Part shown: one piece after another, positions 18,890 to 29,607 of the stretch
How positions within the stretch are numbered: position 1 is the stretch's first letter
Layout of the letters: each line of letters opens with the position of its first letter
Assembly: GCF_900188415.1 (NCBI RefSeq)
Contig: NZ_FZNV01000003.1
Location: 496,001-560,000 of the forward strand
Length of the DNA: 64,000 bases
From: Maribacter sedimenticola
GTDB taxonomy: Bacteria > Bacteroidota > Bacteroidia > Flavobacteriales > Flavobacteriaceae
Direction: 5' to 3'
The notes under the pieces: model-generated
Told to the model about the DNA's origin: nothing
Databases searched by the model: none
The model's input: only the letters and a program-made list of their open reading frames with translations
Position numbers and translations under genes: made by a program

Positions 18890-18922
18890 CTTTTACCAGT
18901 TTGGTCAAGGATTATATCTTTG
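18890..18922 (+). promoter_or_regulatory. Promoter of small RNA copy 2
   Basis: CTTTTA (18890-18895), 19 bases, then TATCTTTG (18915-18922), a full TAnnTTTG match. The predicted start falls five to seven bases later, exactly at the beginning of the conserved block. Confidence 0.7.
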
Positions 18923-18926
18923 AAGG

Positions 18927-18996
18927 ACCATAGCATAAGTAGGTTAAGTTCATGGTAAGATTTGGGGAAAAGACGGGGCTATGCTCCGTCTTTTTA
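18927..18996 (+). ncRNA. Small RNA array, copy 2
   Basis: About 70 bases. It carries the 39-base block identical to copies 1 and 3, then an A-run and a terminator stem GACGGGGC-TAT-GCTCCGTC followed by T5. CCAT at the 5' end can pair with ATGG at block positions 25-28, leaving GTAAGATTTGGGG exposed before the terminator. Confidence 0.78.
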
Positions 18997-19090
18997 TTTT
19001 ACACCCTTTTGTATTTCCACTGGACGATTATAGCACGAATTATAAAGTAAACTTACCGTTTGACCAATGTTTGGGGAGTTCAACGCAAAA

Positions 19091-19123
19091 CTTTTATAAC
19101 AAACCAAACCAACAATATATTTG
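19091..19123 (+). promoter_or_regulatory. Promoter of small RNA copy 3
   Basis: CTTTTA (19091-19096), 19 bases, then TATATTTG (19116-19123). Box sequence, spacing and distance to the RNA block match copy 2, although the spacer sequence differs, as expected for a conserved promoter. Confidence 0.7.
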
Positions 19124-19127
19124 GAGG

Positions 19128-19197
19128 ACCATAGCATAAGTAGGTTAAGTTCATGGTAAGATTTGGGGAAAAGGCGGGGCTATGCTCCGTCTTTTTA
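19128..19197 (+). ncRNA. Small RNA array, copy 3
   Basis: The 39-base block is identical to copies 1 and 2. The terminator GGCGGGGC-TAT-GCTCCGTC differs from copy 2 by one base (A to G) that changes an A-U pair to G-U and keeps the stem. T5 follows. The flanking intergenic sequence on either side is unrelated to that of copy 2. Confidence 0.78.
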
Positions 19198-19335
19198 TTT
19201 TGCACCTATTTTTGCGCTAAACCCTTATATTACCTTAGATGAACGGCATTTATTGAAAAAGAGCAAAGCAATAAATGCAATTATTTTTCTTAAATTTTCT
19301 TTTTTTATTTACTCAATACCAGTAATTTAGTATTG

Positions 19336-19407
19336 CCATAGCATAAGTAGGTTAAGTTTATGGTAAGATTTGGGACGAAAAGGGTGGAGATTTCTCCGCC
19401 CTTTTCT
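19336..19407 (+). ncRNA. Small RNA array, copy 4
   Basis: The 39-base block has one change, TTCATGG to TTTATGG, which lengthens the possible CCATA/TATGG stem to five pairs. The terminator is GGGTGGAG-ATTT-CTCCGCCC, of the copy 1 type. TAATTTAG at 19323-19330 is a 7/8 match to the -7 element at the same distance as in copies 2 and 3, with a CTTTTT run about 19 bases upstream. Confidence 0.75.
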
Positions 19408-19420
19408 ATTTTACATCCAC

Positions 19421-19451
19421 AAAAAAACCACCTAAGTAATTTTTAGGTGGT
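19421..19451 (-). terminator. Terminator of sodA
   Basis: ACCACCTAA (19427-19435) pairs with TTAGGTGGT (19443-19451); the run of seven A on the plus strand is the U-tract of the leftward transcript. Confidence 0.85.
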
Positions 19452-19487
19452 CTTTAAAGTATTACAATAAACTTTTACAGCATCTAT

Positions 19488-20096
19488 TTATTTATTTGCC
19501 GCATATAAGTTAGAAACTTCTTCCCAGTTGATCAGGTTAAAAAAGGCCTCAATATATTCCGGTCTTTTATTTTGATAATTTAGGTAATAAGCGTGTTCCC
19601 AAACATCTAAGCCCAAGATTGGAAAACCGCCACAACCTACGCCTGGCATAATTGGATTGTCTTGATTAGGAGTTGAGCAAATTTCTAATTTACCCCCTTT
19701 ATGAACACATAGCCACGCCCAACCTGAACCAAATCTGGTACCAGCGGCACTTGAAAATTTATCCTTAAACGCATCAAAAGAGCCAAAAGCACTATCTATG
19801 GCCCCTGCAAGTTCCCCACTTGGTTTACCTCCTCCGTTAGGAGATAAAATGGTCCAGAACAAAGAATGGTTGTAAAAACCACCACCGTTATTTCTAACAG
19901 CACCGTTATCCATGTCCAACCCAGTTAAAATATCCTCAATAGATTTTTTTTCCAAATCAGTACCTTCTATGGCAGCGTTTAATTTAGAAGTATATCCATT
20001 ATGATGTTTTGTATGATGTATTTCCATTGTCCTAGCATCTATATGAGGCTCTAAAGCATCATAGGCGTAAGGCAATTTCGGTAATTGAAAAGCCAT
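19488..20096 (-). CDS. sodA: Superoxide dismutase (Fe/Mn family)
   Basis: 202 residues. Converts superoxide to oxygen and hydrogen peroxide. Metal ligands are visible: His27 ([11 protein letters not shown]), His near 78 (FYNHSLFW), and Asp/His in the [20 protein letters not shown] signature. There is no signal peptide, so it is cytoplasmic. Metal preference between iron and manganese is not decided by these motifs. It is divergent from the AddA-like gene. Confidence 0.96.
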   Translation of the reverse strand: MAFQLPKLPYAYDALEPHIDARTMEIHHTKHHNGYTSKLNAAIEGTDLEKKSIEDILTGLDMDNGAVRNNGGGFYNHSLFWTILSPNGGGKPSGELAGAIDSAFGSFDAFKDKFSSAAGTRFGSGWAWLCVHKGGKLEICSTPNQDNPIMPGVGCGGFPILGLDVWEHAYYLNYQNKRPEYIEAFFNLINWEEVSNLYAANK

Positions 20097-20132
20097 AATT
20101 TATTTATTTTTATGTTAATATTAATTGTCTAT

Positions 20133-20140
20133 CAAAGCTA
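20133..20140 (-). promoter_or_regulatory. Candidate -7 element for sodA
   Basis: The minus strand reads TAGCTTTG, a TAnnTTTG match, about 37 bases before the sodA start codon. The same eight bases occur ahead of pcaH. Confidence 0.5.
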
Positions 20141-20215
20141 CGAATTTTAACATTTATATTCACTAAATAATTTGTTAAGAACTGTACAGGAATCCTTAAT
20201 TTGCGGTAAAAATCC

Positions 20216-23200
20216 GTGCCCAGTAATTCTTTTACCATATATAATGCTTCAGCAGGTTCCGGCAAAACCTATGCCCTTGCTAAAGTATATTTGAAAATTA
20301 TTCTGGCATCTCCTCAAAACTTCAGAAAAATATTGGCCATAACATTTACCAACAAAGCGGTAAATGAAATGAAGCATCGTATATTAAACAGCCTTTATGA
20401 ATTTTCGAGAACGCCCTCAATTGATCAGGCCAATCCGTTATTAAAGGATATTCTCAATGAAACGGACTATACCTTTGAAGAACTTACAAAATTAAGTTCT
20501 CTGCGTCTAAAGCAAATATTGCACAATTATGCTTTTTTCGACATCTCTACCATAGATAAATTTACGCACAGGCTTATTAGAACATTTGCCAAGGATTTGA
20601 AAATTCCCCAAAACTTTGAAGTTGTGCTGGATGTGGACCTGCTCTTACAAGAAGCGGTTGAACGCGTAATAGACAAAGCTGGTGAAAATGCCGAGTTTAC
20701 CAAAGTCTTGTTGGACTTTGCCCTAGAAAAAATAGACGATGACCGCAGCTGGGACATTGCGTTTGACCTATTAAAAATTGGCAAACTTCTTTTTGACGAA
20801 AACAATGCCGAACATCTTAAAAACCTGAAAGACCATGACATTGGTGATTTTCTTAAGCTACAAGACTTATTAAAAACCAAAGTCAATACACTTGAAAAAC
20901 AAGTAAAAGAGATTGCGGCCAAAGTTTTGGATTATATCATAAACCAAGGTTTGGATCATAAGGATTTTCCAAGAGAGACATTGCCCAATCATTTCAAAAA
21001 AATTATAGATGGTAATTTTAAGCCAAGCCAATTATATAACAATAAGCTTGAAGAGAACTTAGCGGAGGGTAAGATTTTAAAATCATCCATTAAAAATGTT
21101 CCGCAAGAGCTGTCCGCCCAAATACTTCAAGACTATCTTCAAATAAAGGACAGTATTTATAAAATGGGCCTATATAGTAATGTCAACAGAAACATTATAC
21201 CCTTTGCCCTATTGAATGCCATACAAAAAGAACTAAAAATAATACAGGAAGAAAAGGATCAATTATCAATTTCTGAATTCAATACTTTAATTGCCAATGA
21301 GGTAAAAGATCAGCCGGCACCATTTATATATGAGCGTCTTGGTGAAAAATACCGTCATTATTTTATAGATGAATTTCAGGACACTTCCCAAATGCAATGG
21401 GAAAACCTAGTCCCTTTAATAGGAAATGCCATGGAAGGCCAAGATGAACTGGGAGGTACCGGTTCCCTATTTTTGGTCGGTGACCCAAAACAGGCCATAT
21501 ATAGGTGGAGAGGTGGAAAGGCCGAGCAATTTTTAGATTTGGCAACACAGCAAACACACCCCTTTACCATAGCATCAACCTTGGTCACCCTTCCTAAAAA
21601 TTATAGAAGTTGCGCAGAAATCATCAATTTCAACAATACATTCTTTCAAAGTATTAGCCCGTTCTTGGAAAATACACTTTATCAAGATTTTTTTAAGCTG
21701 GGAAACCAACAGGAAACTTCAGGCAAAGATGGCGGATATGTAAACATTTCCTTTCTAGAAGAAGAAGAGGACGAGGCGTATGCAGAACAAACCTTGCAAA
21801 CCATTGCCACGTGTCTATCTAAGGGCTATACCTATAGTGATATTTGTATCATTATCAGAAAAAAGAAACATGGGTTAATACTTGCCAATTACCTCATGGA
21901 ACATAACATTCCCGTTGTTTCATCAGACTCCCTATTATTGAGCGGTAGCCCCAAAACCATATTTTTGGTCCAACTGGTACGCTATATGGTTCAACCTGCA
22001 GAATTGGATATCCAATATGGACTCTTAGATTTTCTGTCACAAGGCAAACAGGACAAACATACCTACATCTATCAAAACCTTAATCATTTAGATGCCCACT
22101 TATTGGAGGCCTACGGTTTTGATAGTGGAAAACTACGCCAAGTTTCGGTTTTTGACGGGCTGGCCTATGCCATTAAGGTGTTTAATTTAAATGCTGATTC
22201 AGATGCGCATCTTTCCGCATTCATGGACCTGGTTTTTGATATTGAACAAAAATATGGGTCAGATATGCAATCCTTTTTAGATTATTGGGACAAGAAAGGA
22301 AACTCTACGAGCATTAGTACTCCAGAAAATCTGGAATCAGTTCAGATCATGACCATTCACAAATCAAAAGGTTTGGAGTTTCCCGTAGTCATTTTTCCCT
22401 ATGCCAATTCTAACATTTATGAGGAAATTGACCCTAAATTATGGCTTCCGGTAGATAGTAATGAATATTTAGGTTTCAATGAACTATTGATCAATAAAAA
22501 ACAGGAAGTAAGGCATTATGGTCTGTTAGAATCCATGCTATATGATACCGACCACCAAAAACTACAATTAGATGCGTACAATCTTTTATATGTGGTATTG
22601 ACCAGAGCGGTTAATGCCTTATTTATTATAAGTGCCCATATGATCGACAGGAAAGGGGACCATAACGTCAATTATTATTCAGGATTATTCATGCATTTTC
22701 TTAAGAATGCCGGAATTTGGCAACCAAATCAATTTACCTATGCCTTTGGCTCATTGCAAGATTGTACTAAAATTGACACCGTAAATCCTAGGCAAAAAAC
22801 CATACCTTATATATATACCTTTAAAGACCGACCAGAATTTAAAATTTTAGCCACATCCGGAATTCTTTGGAACGAGGGTATGGATACGGCTATTGACCAA
22901 GGAAATGTTGTTCATTTTATTTTAAGCATGATTCACAAAGCCTCTGACCTTGACCGTGCCATGCAACTGGCCGTACAAAAAGGATTGATCAAAGAAATAG
23001 AGCGGGACGATTATAAAAAAAAGGTACAACAAGTAATTTTTCATAAGGGCCTCAAACATTTTTATGAAGAGGACTGGGAAGTACTTAACGAAAGAGACCT
23101 CCTATTACCTGATGGTACTGTACTAAGGCCCGATCGTGTTGTCATCAAAAATAAAGGTGCAGTTATAATAGATTACAAAACCGGTGAGCGCAGTACTGCA

Positions 23201-23311
23201 TACCACAACCAAATAACTAGCTACGGACAAGGATTTGCAAGCATGGGCTATACAATTGAACAAAAAATCATTGTGTATATTAATACCAAAATAGAACTAG
23301 AATATATCTAA
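20216..23311 (+). CDS. UvrD/AddA-like helicase-nuclease
   Basis: 1031 residues, start codon GTG. Walker A is [13 protein letters not shown] at residues 9-21; helicase motif II is [17 protein letters not shown]; motif [18 protein letters not shown] and motif VI-like [15 protein letters not shown] follow. The C-terminal [11 protein letters not shown] is a PD-(D/E)XK nuclease motif, as in AddA/RecB. It likely processes double-strand DNA ends with the AddB-like protein at 26036. The two are separated here by kbl and an ompA gene. Confidence 0.9.
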   Translation: MPSNSFTIYNASAGSGKTYALAKVYLKIILASPQNFRKILAITFTNKAVNEMKHRILNSLYEFSRTPSIDQANPLLKDILNETDYTFEELTKLSSLRLKQILHNYAFFDISTIDKFTHRLIRTFAKDLKIPQNFEVVLDVDLLLQEAVERVIDKAGENAEFTKVLLDFALEKIDDDRSWDIAFDLLKIGKLLFDENNAEHLKNLKDHDIGDFLKLQDLLKTKVNTLEKQVKEIAAKVLDYIINQGLDHKDFPRETLPNHFKKIIDGNFKPSQLYNNKLEENLAEGKILKSSIKNVPQELSAQILQDYLQIKDSIYKMGLYSNVNRNIIPFALLNAIQKELKIIQEEKDQLSISEFNTLIANEVKDQPAPFIYERLGEKYRHYFIDEFQDTSQMQWENLVPLIGNAMEGQDELGGTGSLFLVGDPKQAIYRWRGGKAEQFLDLATQQTHPFTIASTLVTLPKNYRSCAEIINFNNTFFQSISPFLENTLYQDFFKLGNQQETSGKDGGYVNISFLEEEEDEAYAEQTLQTIATCLSKGYTYSDICIIIRKKKHGLILANYLMEHNIPVVSSDSLLLSGSPKTIFLVQLVRYMVQPAELDIQYGLLDFLSQGKQDKHTYIYQNLNHLDAHLLEAYGFDSGKLRQVSVFDGLAYAIKVFNLNADSDAHLSAFMDLVFDIEQKYGSDMQSFLDYWDKKGNSTSISTPENLESVQIMTIHKSKGLEFPVVIFPYANSNIYEEIDPKLWLPVDSNEYLGFNELLINKKQEVRHYGLLESMLYDTDHQKLQLDAYNLLYVVLTRAVNALFIISAHMIDRKGDHNVNYYSGLFMHFLKNAGIWQPNQFTYAFGSLQDCTKIDTVNPRQKTIPYIYTFKDRPEFKILATSGILWNEGMDTAIDQGNVVHFILSMIHKASDLDRAMQLAVQKGLIKEIERDDYKKKVQQVIFHKGLKHFYEEDWEVLNERDLLLPDGTVLRPDRVVIKNKGAVIIDYKTGERSTAYHNQITSYGQGFASMGYTIEQKIIVYINTKIELEYI

Positions 23312-23315
23312 TCAT

Positions 23316-24509
23316 ATGTACGGAAAAATAAAGGAATATTTAGAACAGGAAATTCAATCCATTAAGAATGACGGACTTTTTAAAGAAGAACGGATAATCG
23401 TTTCTCCGCAAGATGCCGTTATTAAGATAGATACAGGTCAAGAGGTAATAAATTTTTGTGCCAATAATTATTTAGGGCTTTCTTCCCACCCAGATGTCAT
23501 ACAAGCTGCCAAAGATGCAATGGACACCCACGGCTTTGGAATGTCATCGGTAAGGTTTATCTGTGGTACGCAGGACATCCATAAAGAACTGGAAAAAAAA
23601 ATTGCCGATTTCTATGAAACCGAAGACACCATACTGTATGCCGCGGCATTTGATGCCAATGGTGGTGTGTTTGAGCCTTTGTTCACTGCCGAAGATGCCA
23701 TTATATCAGATTCATTGAACCATGCCTCTATCATCGATGGCGTACGGTTGTGCAAAGCAAAGCGCTATCGGTATGCCAACAGCGATATGGCAGACTTAGA
23801 GGCTCAGTTGATCAAGGCCAATGAAGACAAGGCCCGGTTTAAAATAATTGTTACGGACGGTGTGTTCTCCATGGATGGACTGGTTGCTCCCTTGGATAAA
23901 ATATGTGACCTGGCCGATAAATATGATGCCCTAGTGATGATAGATGAATGCCATGCCACCGGATTTATAGGTGAAAAAGGAAAGGGTACGTTAGAGGAAA
24001 AAGGTGTTATTGGCAGAATAGACATCATAACAGGAACATTGGGTAAAGCCTTGGGCGGTGCAATGGGTGGTTATACTACAGGAAAAAAAGAAATTATCAC
24101 CTTGCTTAGACAACGGTCCAGACCCTACCTTTTTTCTAACTCGTTGGCACCGGCCATTGTGGGGGCTTCCATTAAGGTGTTCGATATGTTGAAGAACGAT
24201 ACTTCCCTAAGGGATAAATTGCAGGAAAATACGGCATACTTTAAAAAAGGCATCAAACAGGCTGGTTTTGATATCGTAGATGGAGATTCCGCCATTGTAC
24301 CCGTAATGCTATATGACGCAAAGCTCTCCCAAGATATGGCGAACAAACTTTTGGAAAAAGGTATTTACGTCATTGGTTTTTTCTATCCGGTAGTACCAAA
24401 AGGAAAAGCACGTATACGGGTTCAACTATCGGCAGCACATTCAAAGGAACATCTAGATGCTGCCATTAACGCATTTACCGAAGTCGGAAAAGAGCTAAAA
24501 ATCGTTTAA
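23316..24509 (+). CDS. kbl: Glycine C-acetyltransferase (2-amino-3-ketobutyrate CoA ligase)
   Basis: 397 residues. PLP-dependent alpha-oxoamine synthase; splits 2-amino-3-oxobutyrate with CoA to glycine and acetyl-CoA in threonine breakdown. The PLP lysine is Lys244 in [24 protein letters not shown] carries the cofactor-binding Asp. [20 protein letters not shown] (N-terminal) is typical. It starts 4 bases after the AddA-like gene; no threonine dehydrogenase gene is adjacent. Confidence 0.93.
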   Translation: MYGKIKEYLEQEIQSIKNDGLFKEERIIVSPQDAVIKIDTGQEVINFCANNYLGLSSHPDVIQAAKDAMDTHGFGMSSVRFICGTQDIHKELEKKIADFYETEDTILYAAAFDANGGVFEPLFTAEDAIISDSLNHASIIDGVRLCKAKRYRYANSDMADLEAQLIKANEDKARFKIIVTDGVFSMDGLVAPLDKICDLADKYDALVMIDECHATGFIGEKGKGTLEEKGVIGRIDIITGTLGKALGGAMGGYTTGKKEIITLLRQRSRPYLFSNSLAPAIVGASIKVFDMLKNDTSLRDKLQENTAYFKKGIKQAGFDIVDGDSAIVPVMLYDAKLSQDMANKLLEKGIYVIGFFYPVVPKGKARIRVQLSAAHSKEHLDAAINAFTEVGKELKIV

Positions 24510-24557
24510 ATGCGCCTTTTAATCTATTAAATGCGTTAAAAAAAATAGGAAATTGAT

Positions 24558-24588
24558 TTTGTTAATAATATTTAACAAGTTACATTTG
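24558..24588 (+). promoter_or_regulatory. Promoter of the OmpA-family gene
   Basis: TTTG (24558-24561), 19 bases, TACATTTG (24581-24588): both boxes and the spacing match the Bacteroidota housekeeping consensus. The leader to the ATG is about 30 bases. Confidence 0.75.
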
Positions 24589-24622
24589 CAGCTAATAAAC
24601 ACTTAAACTTAAAAATTAATAC

Positions 24623-25966
24623 ATGAAACATCTTAGCAAATTATTGGTTGCTGCCCTACTTGTTGTAGGTATTAACAGCATACAAGCGCAAGACGAGAAT
24701 AATCCTTGGCAAGTACAGTTCGGGGTTAATGCCATTGACCCATACCCAACTGGAGATATGAGTTCTTTCGGTAACGAATTCTTTAATGTGAACGACCACT
24801 GGAACATTTTACCTTCTATTTCTTACGTAGGTGTATCTAAGCACGTTGGTGACGGCTTCTCTATTGGAGCAAGAGGTTCTCTTAATAAAATTAGCAAATT
24901 AGGTGACGTTAGTGTTGACGATCTTTCTCACTATGCTATAGATGGTACAATAAAATATGATTTCATCAAAAGAGAAACCGTAATTGATCCTTTCGTTGAG
25001 ATAGGTGGTGGTTATACCTGGGTTGATGAAATTGGTGCTGGTACTGTAAATGGTGGTCTTGGTTTGAACATTTGGTTCTCTGACAACTTAGGTCTTACAT
25101 TACAATCTAACTACAAGCATGCTTTTGAAGATTACGGTGTTAAGCATTTCCAACACTTAGCTGGTATTTCAGTTAAATTTGGTGGTACTGATACTGATGG
25201 TGATGGTATCTATGACAAAGATGATGCTTGTCCAGAAGTTGCTGGTCTTGAAGCTTTCAACGGTTGTCCAGATGCTGACGGTGACGGTATTGAAGATAGC
25301 AAAGATAGCTGTCCTAACGAAGCTGGTTCTAAAGAAATGAACGGATGTCCGGATGCTGACGGTGATGGTGTTGCAGATAAAGATGATGCTTGTCCTAACG
25401 AAGCTGGTCTTCCTGCTTTAGCTGGTTGTCCTGATGCTGATAGCGATGGTGTTGCAGATAAGGATGATTCTTGTCCTTCTGAAGCTGGTCCTGCTGAAAA
25501 CAAAGGTTGCCCATGGCCAGATACTGATGGTGACGGTGTTCTTGACAAAGATGATCAATGTCCAGATGTTGCCGGTACAGTAGCTAACGCTGGTTGTCCT
25601 GAAGTAACTGCTGAAGTACAAAAGCAATTGAACGATTACGCTAGAACTATCTTGTTCGATACTGGTAAATCTTCTATCAAAGCTGAGTCTACTTCTGTAA
25701 TGGTTGATATTATTACAATCCTTAAAGAATATCCTAACGCTAAGTTTACCGTTGAAGGTCATACTGATAGCGTAGGTAGTGAAAAATTAAATCAGAGTCT
25801 TTCTGAGTCAAGAGCTCTTTCTGTAAAAGAATTCTTAGTTGACAAAGGAATTGAAGAGTTCAGATTATCTGCAGTTGGTTACGGTGAGTCTAAGCCTATC
25901 GCTACTAACAACACAAGAGCTGGTAGAACTCAAAACAGAAGGGTAGAAATTAACTTAGTAAAATAA
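24623..25966 (+). CDS. OmpA family outer membrane protein with thrombospondin type 3 repeats
   Basis: 447 residues. A signal peptide ends at INSIQAQ. Residues about 25-190 form an outer-membrane beta-barrel. Five to six repeats of the DxDGDGxxDxxDxCP kind (about 192-325) are calcium-binding TSP3 repeats with paired cysteines. The C-terminal OmpA domain (about 335-447, [24 protein letters not shown] in part) binds peptidoglycan. Codon use is strongly biased to GCT/GGT, unlike neighbours, and with the strong promoter indicates a highly expressed protein. It interrupts the AddA/AddB pair. Confidence 0.93.
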   Translation: MKHLSKLLVAALLVVGINSIQAQDENNPWQVQFGVNAIDPYPTGDMSSFGNEFFNVNDHWNILPSISYVGVSKHVGDGFSIGARGSLNKISKLGDVSVDDLSHYAIDGTIKYDFIKRETVIDPFVEIGGGYTWVDEIGAGTVNGGLGLNIWFSDNLGLTLQSNYKHAFEDYGVKHFQHLAGISVKFGGTDTDGDGIYDKDDACPEVAGLEAFNGCPDADGDGIEDSKDSCPNEAGSKEMNGCPDADGDGVADKDDACPNEAGLPALAGCPDADSDGVADKDDSCPSEAGPAENKGCPWPDTDGDGVLDKDDQCPDVAGTVANAGCPEVTAEVQKQLNDYARTILFDTGKSSIKAESTSVMVDIITILKEYPNAKFTVEGHTDSVGSEKLNQSLSESRALSVKEFLVDKGIEEFRLSAVGYGESKPIATNNTRAGRTQNRRVEINLVK

Positions 25967-25994
25967 GTTTACACAAACCTTAAGTGTTTTAATA

Positions 25995-26026
25995 AAAGCT
26001 CCGCATTATATGCGGAGCTTTTTTAT
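25995..26026 (+). terminator. Terminator of the OmpA-family gene
   Basis: AAAGCTCCGCAT and ATGCGGAGCTTT pair around TAT, followed by a T run. The AddB-like gene starts within 15 bases of its end. Confidence 0.88.
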
Positions 26027-26035
26027 TTTTACCCT

Positions 26036-28777
26036 ATGCAAAGTTTCATAAAGGATGTGGTCAAAGAGGTATTGAATACGGAACAACGTATTCAGGAAAT
26101 CATATTTGTTTTACCCAGTAAACGTGCTGGAGTTTTTCTAAAAAGGGAATTAAGCAAGAACATTAACCAAACCGTTTTAGCTCCGGAAATTTATAGCATA
26201 GAAGATTTCATAGCGCATATTTCTGGTCTGGTAACCGCAAATGCCACGACACAACTTTTTGAACTTTATAAAGCCTATCTACAAGTTGGGGAATATGAAA
26301 AGGAATCCTTTGATTCTTTTTTAAAATGGGGTCAGATACTACTACAGGATTTTAATGAAATTGACCGTTACCTTGTCAATGCCAAAACATTATACCAAAA
26401 TGTAGCCGCCATTCAAGAAGTAAATCATTGGTCATTAAATGCGGATAAGTCTGAAATGATAGAAAATTACCTACATTTCTGGAGACATTTAGAGGATATA
26501 TACCAACACTTTAATAAAAATTTAATTCAACAAGGTTTAGGCCACCAAGGACTAATCTACAAGACATCTGTTGAAAAACTACCACAGTATTTAGAAAACA
26601 ATACCAAAAAACATGTCTTTTTAGGATTCAACGCCTTAAATAAAGCAGAAAGCCTGCTAATACAGTCCATTCTGCAGCAAACCAATGCATCTGCATATTG
26701 GGATATTGATACCTATTTTTTAAAGGATCCCATTCACGATGCAGGATACTTTATTAGAACTTATCAAAACACATGGCCCGTATTAAAAAACAAGGATTTG
26801 CAGGGCGTTTCCAATCATTATCTATCCCAAAAGAACATTGAAATTATAGGTGTTCCCAAAAATATATCACAGGTAAATTATGTGGGTCATTTACTGAAAA
26901 ACATCAAGACTAAAAATCCGGAACAACTTAAAAATGCAGCTATAGTACTGGGCAATGAAGAATTATTGAATCCGTTATTACATTTTATACCCAAAGAAAT
27001 AACGGCTACCAATATTACCATGGGTCAAAAATTGGAATTGACCACATTGGCTAGTTTCTTTTTACATGTAATTGAATTTCATGAGCAACGAACAGAAAAA
27101 GGATGGTTTTACAAACACCTCTTAAACCTACTAACCCATTCCTATACCGTTACACTATTAAATGCAGAAAACATCTCCGCACAGGAGCTTATCATCAAAA
27201 TTAAGACCAATAACTGGTCCTATATTACCATGGCCCAAATTGCATCCCTTATTGGCCAACATAATACCATAGATTTACTTTTTAAGGATGTACAGAACGA
27301 CCCAAAAATTTTAATTGATCATTTTTTATCCCTGGTGCAAGTCTTTAGGACAATAGATTCCTTGAGCACTGATGTTCTAATACTTGAGCAATTATATAAG
27401 TTTTATACGCTATTTAACCAACTTAAGGACTTATGCAATACGTTTACCTATATAAATAGCCTTAAGAGTTTAAAACAACTATTTAGACAATTATTAAGTA
27501 CGGAAACGTTGGATTTTCAAGGTAATCCTACAGAAGGTATTCAAATTATGGGAATGCTGGAAAGTAGGTTGTTAGATTTTGAGACCGTTATACTTACTTC
27601 AGTGAACGAAGGAATTTTACCTTCAGGTAAATCAAATAATTCCTTTATCCCCTTTGACCTTAAAACCAAAAACGATCTACCAACCTATAAAGAAAAAGAT
27701 GCGGTATATACCTATCACTTTTATAGATTGTTGCAACGGGCCAAAAATGTGTATATCCTATATAATACGGAACCGGACGCTTTGGAAGGGGGAGAAAAAA
27801 GTAGGTTGATAACCCAGTTATTAACGGATGAACAAAGAACCGGCATTACCGAATATATTGCTACTCCCCAGATACAGTCGTATCCTTATACCAAAGAGAC
27901 CATTCCTAAAACCGAAAGTCTACTGACGCTTATACATTCTAAAGCAGCAAAAGGATTTTCGCCAAGTTCACTTAGTAATTATATTAGGAACCCCATAGAT
28001 TTTTATAAACAAAACCTATTGAACATTAACGATGTTCTAGAGGTAGAAGAGACTTTGGCCCCTAATACTTTTGGAACTATTGTACATGATTCCTTAGAAG
28101 CGCTATACACCCCTTTGATCAACACCAACCTTACCAAGGAGGGATTAACCGCTATAAAAAAAGATATCCATAAAACGGTGCTCTTTAATTTTAAAAAGAC
28201 CTTTAAGGAAGGTAATATAGAATCAGGGAAAAACTACATTACCTTTCACGTCATCCTTAAATATATTCAAACATTTATTGATGTTGAAATTGACCAACTA
28301 ACCCATCATACCATTAAGATTATAGGTTTGGAGCAAGATTTACAGGTTCCCCTTCATATAGATGGTTTGGACATCCCTATTATCTTAAAGGGAAAATTAG
28401 ATCGTATTGATGAATTTGATGGGGTAACAAGAATTATAGATTACAAAACAGGCCGGGTGGACCGCAGAAATGTTGAACTAATGGATTGGGATGTACTGAC
28501 ACAAGATTATCAGTACAGCAAAGCATTTCAGTTACTTTGTTATGGCCTTATGTATTTTAAGACCAACCCTACACCTAATTTAGCGGTACAAGCAGGAATC
28601 ATTTCATTAAAAAACTTTACCGATGGCACCTTGCTTTTTGCACAAAAAGAATCTGCTCGAGGAGCAAAGAACCACATCATTACCCATGATGTAATTTCAG
28701 ATTTCGAGCAGATTCTTGGTCAATTAATTACAGAAATATGTAATCCTGAAATTCCGTTCACAGAAAAAGAAGTATAA
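26036..28777 (+). CDS. AddB-like PD-(D/E)XK nuclease family protein
   Basis: 913 residues. The N-terminus (IIFVLPSKRAGVFLKREL) resembles the degenerate helicase half of AddB. The C-terminal nuclease has SSLSNYIRNPIDFYKQ, GTIVHDSLEALY and TRIIDYKTGRVDRRN, with the catalytic Asp and Lys in DYKTG. No iron-sulfur Cys cluster is evident. It probably works with the AddA-like helicase at 20216 in double-strand break repair. It converges with the SDR gene, with one base between stops. Confidence 0.85.
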   Translation: MQSFIKDVVKEVLNTEQRIQEIIFVLPSKRAGVFLKRELSKNINQTVLAPEIYSIEDFIAHISGLVTANATTQLFELYKAYLQVGEYEKESFDSFLKWGQILLQDFNEIDRYLVNAKTLYQNVAAIQEVNHWSLNADKSEMIENYLHFWRHLEDIYQHFNKNLIQQGLGHQGLIYKTSVEKLPQYLENNTKKHVFLGFNALNKAESLLIQSILQQTNASAYWDIDTYFLKDPIHDAGYFIRTYQNTWPVLKNKDLQGVSNHYLSQKNIEIIGVPKNISQVNYVGHLLKNIKTKNPEQLKNAAIVLGNEELLNPLLHFIPKEITATNITMGQKLELTTLASFFLHVIEFHEQRTEKGWFYKHLLNLLTHSYTVTLLNAENISAQELIIKIKTNNWSYITMAQIASLIGQHNTIDLLFKDVQNDPKILIDHFLSLVQVFRTIDSLSTDVLILEQLYKFYTLFNQLKDLCNTFTYINSLKSLKQLFRQLLSTETLDFQGNPTEGIQIMGMLESRLLDFETVILTSVNEGILPSGKSNNSFIPFDLKTKNDLPTYKEKDAVYTYHFYRLLQRAKNVYILYNTEPDALEGGEKSRLITQLLTDEQRTGITEYIATPQIQSYPYTKETIPKTESLLTLIHSKAAKGFSPSSLSNYIRNPIDFYKQNLLNINDVLEVEETLAPNTFGTIVHDSLEALYTPLINTNLTKEGLTAIKKDIHKTVLFNFKKTFKEGNIESGKNYITFHVILKYIQTFIDVEIDQLTHHTIKIIGLEQDLQVPLHIDGLDIPIILKGKLDRIDEFDGVTRIIDYKTGRVDRRNVELMDWDVLTQDYQYSKAFQLLCYGLMYFKTNPTPNLAVQAGIISLKNFTDGTLLFAQKESARGAKNHIITHDVISDFEQILGQLITEICNPEIPFTEKEV

Positions 28778-28778
28778 C

Positions 28779-29489
28779 CTATTTTTTATCAGGTCTGGTT
28801 GGTCTAACCTCTATTTTACTTGGTAGGGTCCTTGGATTCATTTTTAATAGATTCAACACCAGTTCCCCAATATCCTCTGGTTGAATTTTCCATGCATCTT
28901 TTTCACTTGGTTCATTATTGTTAAACTGTGAAGCTACCGATCCCGGCATTATTGTAGATACCTTTATATCATATTTACGTAGATCAAGCATTGCGGCCTG
29001 GGTAAAACCAACTACCCCAAATTTAGACGCATTGTAACCCGCACCTTGAGCAAAGAAATTGGTTCCCGCCAAACTTGCCAATGTAATATAATAACCCTTA
29101 GATTTTTTCAATGCCTCTACAGATGCCTTAAGAGTATGAAAAACCCCATTTAAATTGGTATCTATCATTTGGTGCCACGCTTCGTCCGTCATTTCATCTA
29201 TGGGTGCAAAATTACCTACACCTGCATTGGCCAAAACTGCATCTAATTGTCCCCATTTATCCAAAATCTTGGAAACGGCATTTTTTTCATCTTCCATTTT
29301 TGCAACATTAGATACCACACCCAATACCGCATCGTTATTAAACTCTTTTAACGCTTGGTCCACACTTTGTTGTGTTCTGCCACTAATTGCCACCTTCATG
29401 CCTTCTGCCAAAAGCGACTTGGCTACACCCAACCCTATTCCTTTTGTTCCACCGGTAATATACACTACCTTATTTTTCAAATCTTTCAT
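28779..29489 (-). CDS. Short-chain dehydrogenase/reductase
   Basis: 236 residues. The Rossmann motif TGGTKGIGLG is at residues 12-21, the NAG motif in LANAGVGNF, and the catalytic YNASKFG with a preceding Ser in ITLASLAG. It uses NAD(P)H; Arg in SGRT after strand two suggests NADP. Substrate unknown. It stands alone on its strand and its leader region to 29607 is AT-rich. Confidence 0.92.
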   Translation of the reverse strand: MKDLKNKVVYITGGTKGIGLGVAKSLLAEGMKVAISGRTQQSVDQALKEFNNDAVLGVVSNVAKMEDEKNAVSKILDKWGQLDAVLANAGVGNFAPIDEMTDEAWHQMIDTNLNGVFHTLKASVEALKKSKGYYITLASLAGTNFFAQGAGYNASKFGVVGFTQAAMLDLRKYDIKVSTIMPGSVASQFNNNEPSEKDAWKIQPEDIGELVLNLLKMNPRTLPSKIEVRPTRPDKK

Positions 29490-29607
29490 TATATCATTTT
29501 AAAAATTATAACAAGTTACTGCTTATATGAAATTAATGTAGCTGATAAAGAACAAGAATTAACGATTTTGATTTATTATATTTAGCAAATCTTAAAAAAA
29601 CATTAAA

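Noticed and set aside
18730..19407. Reading the four spaced repeats as a CRISPR array
   Set aside because: Repeat spacing is about 200 bases, repeats are followed by terminators and preceded by promoter elements, and no cas genes are nearby.
18730..19407. Reading the four copies as tRNA genes
   Set aside because: Length is near 70 bases, but there is no cloverleaf pairing, no TTCGA-type T-loop and no acceptor stem; the 3' hairpin is a terminator.
25192..25600. Tandem DNA repeats within the OmpA gene, first considered as a repeat array
   Set aside because: They encode TSP3 protein repeats in frame; no non-coding array or CRISPR-like spacer pattern.
25210..25762. Long minus-strand frames opposite the OmpA gene
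   Set aside because: They mirror the strongly biased codons of the TSP3 repeats; the plus-strand protein is complete with signal and OmpA domain.
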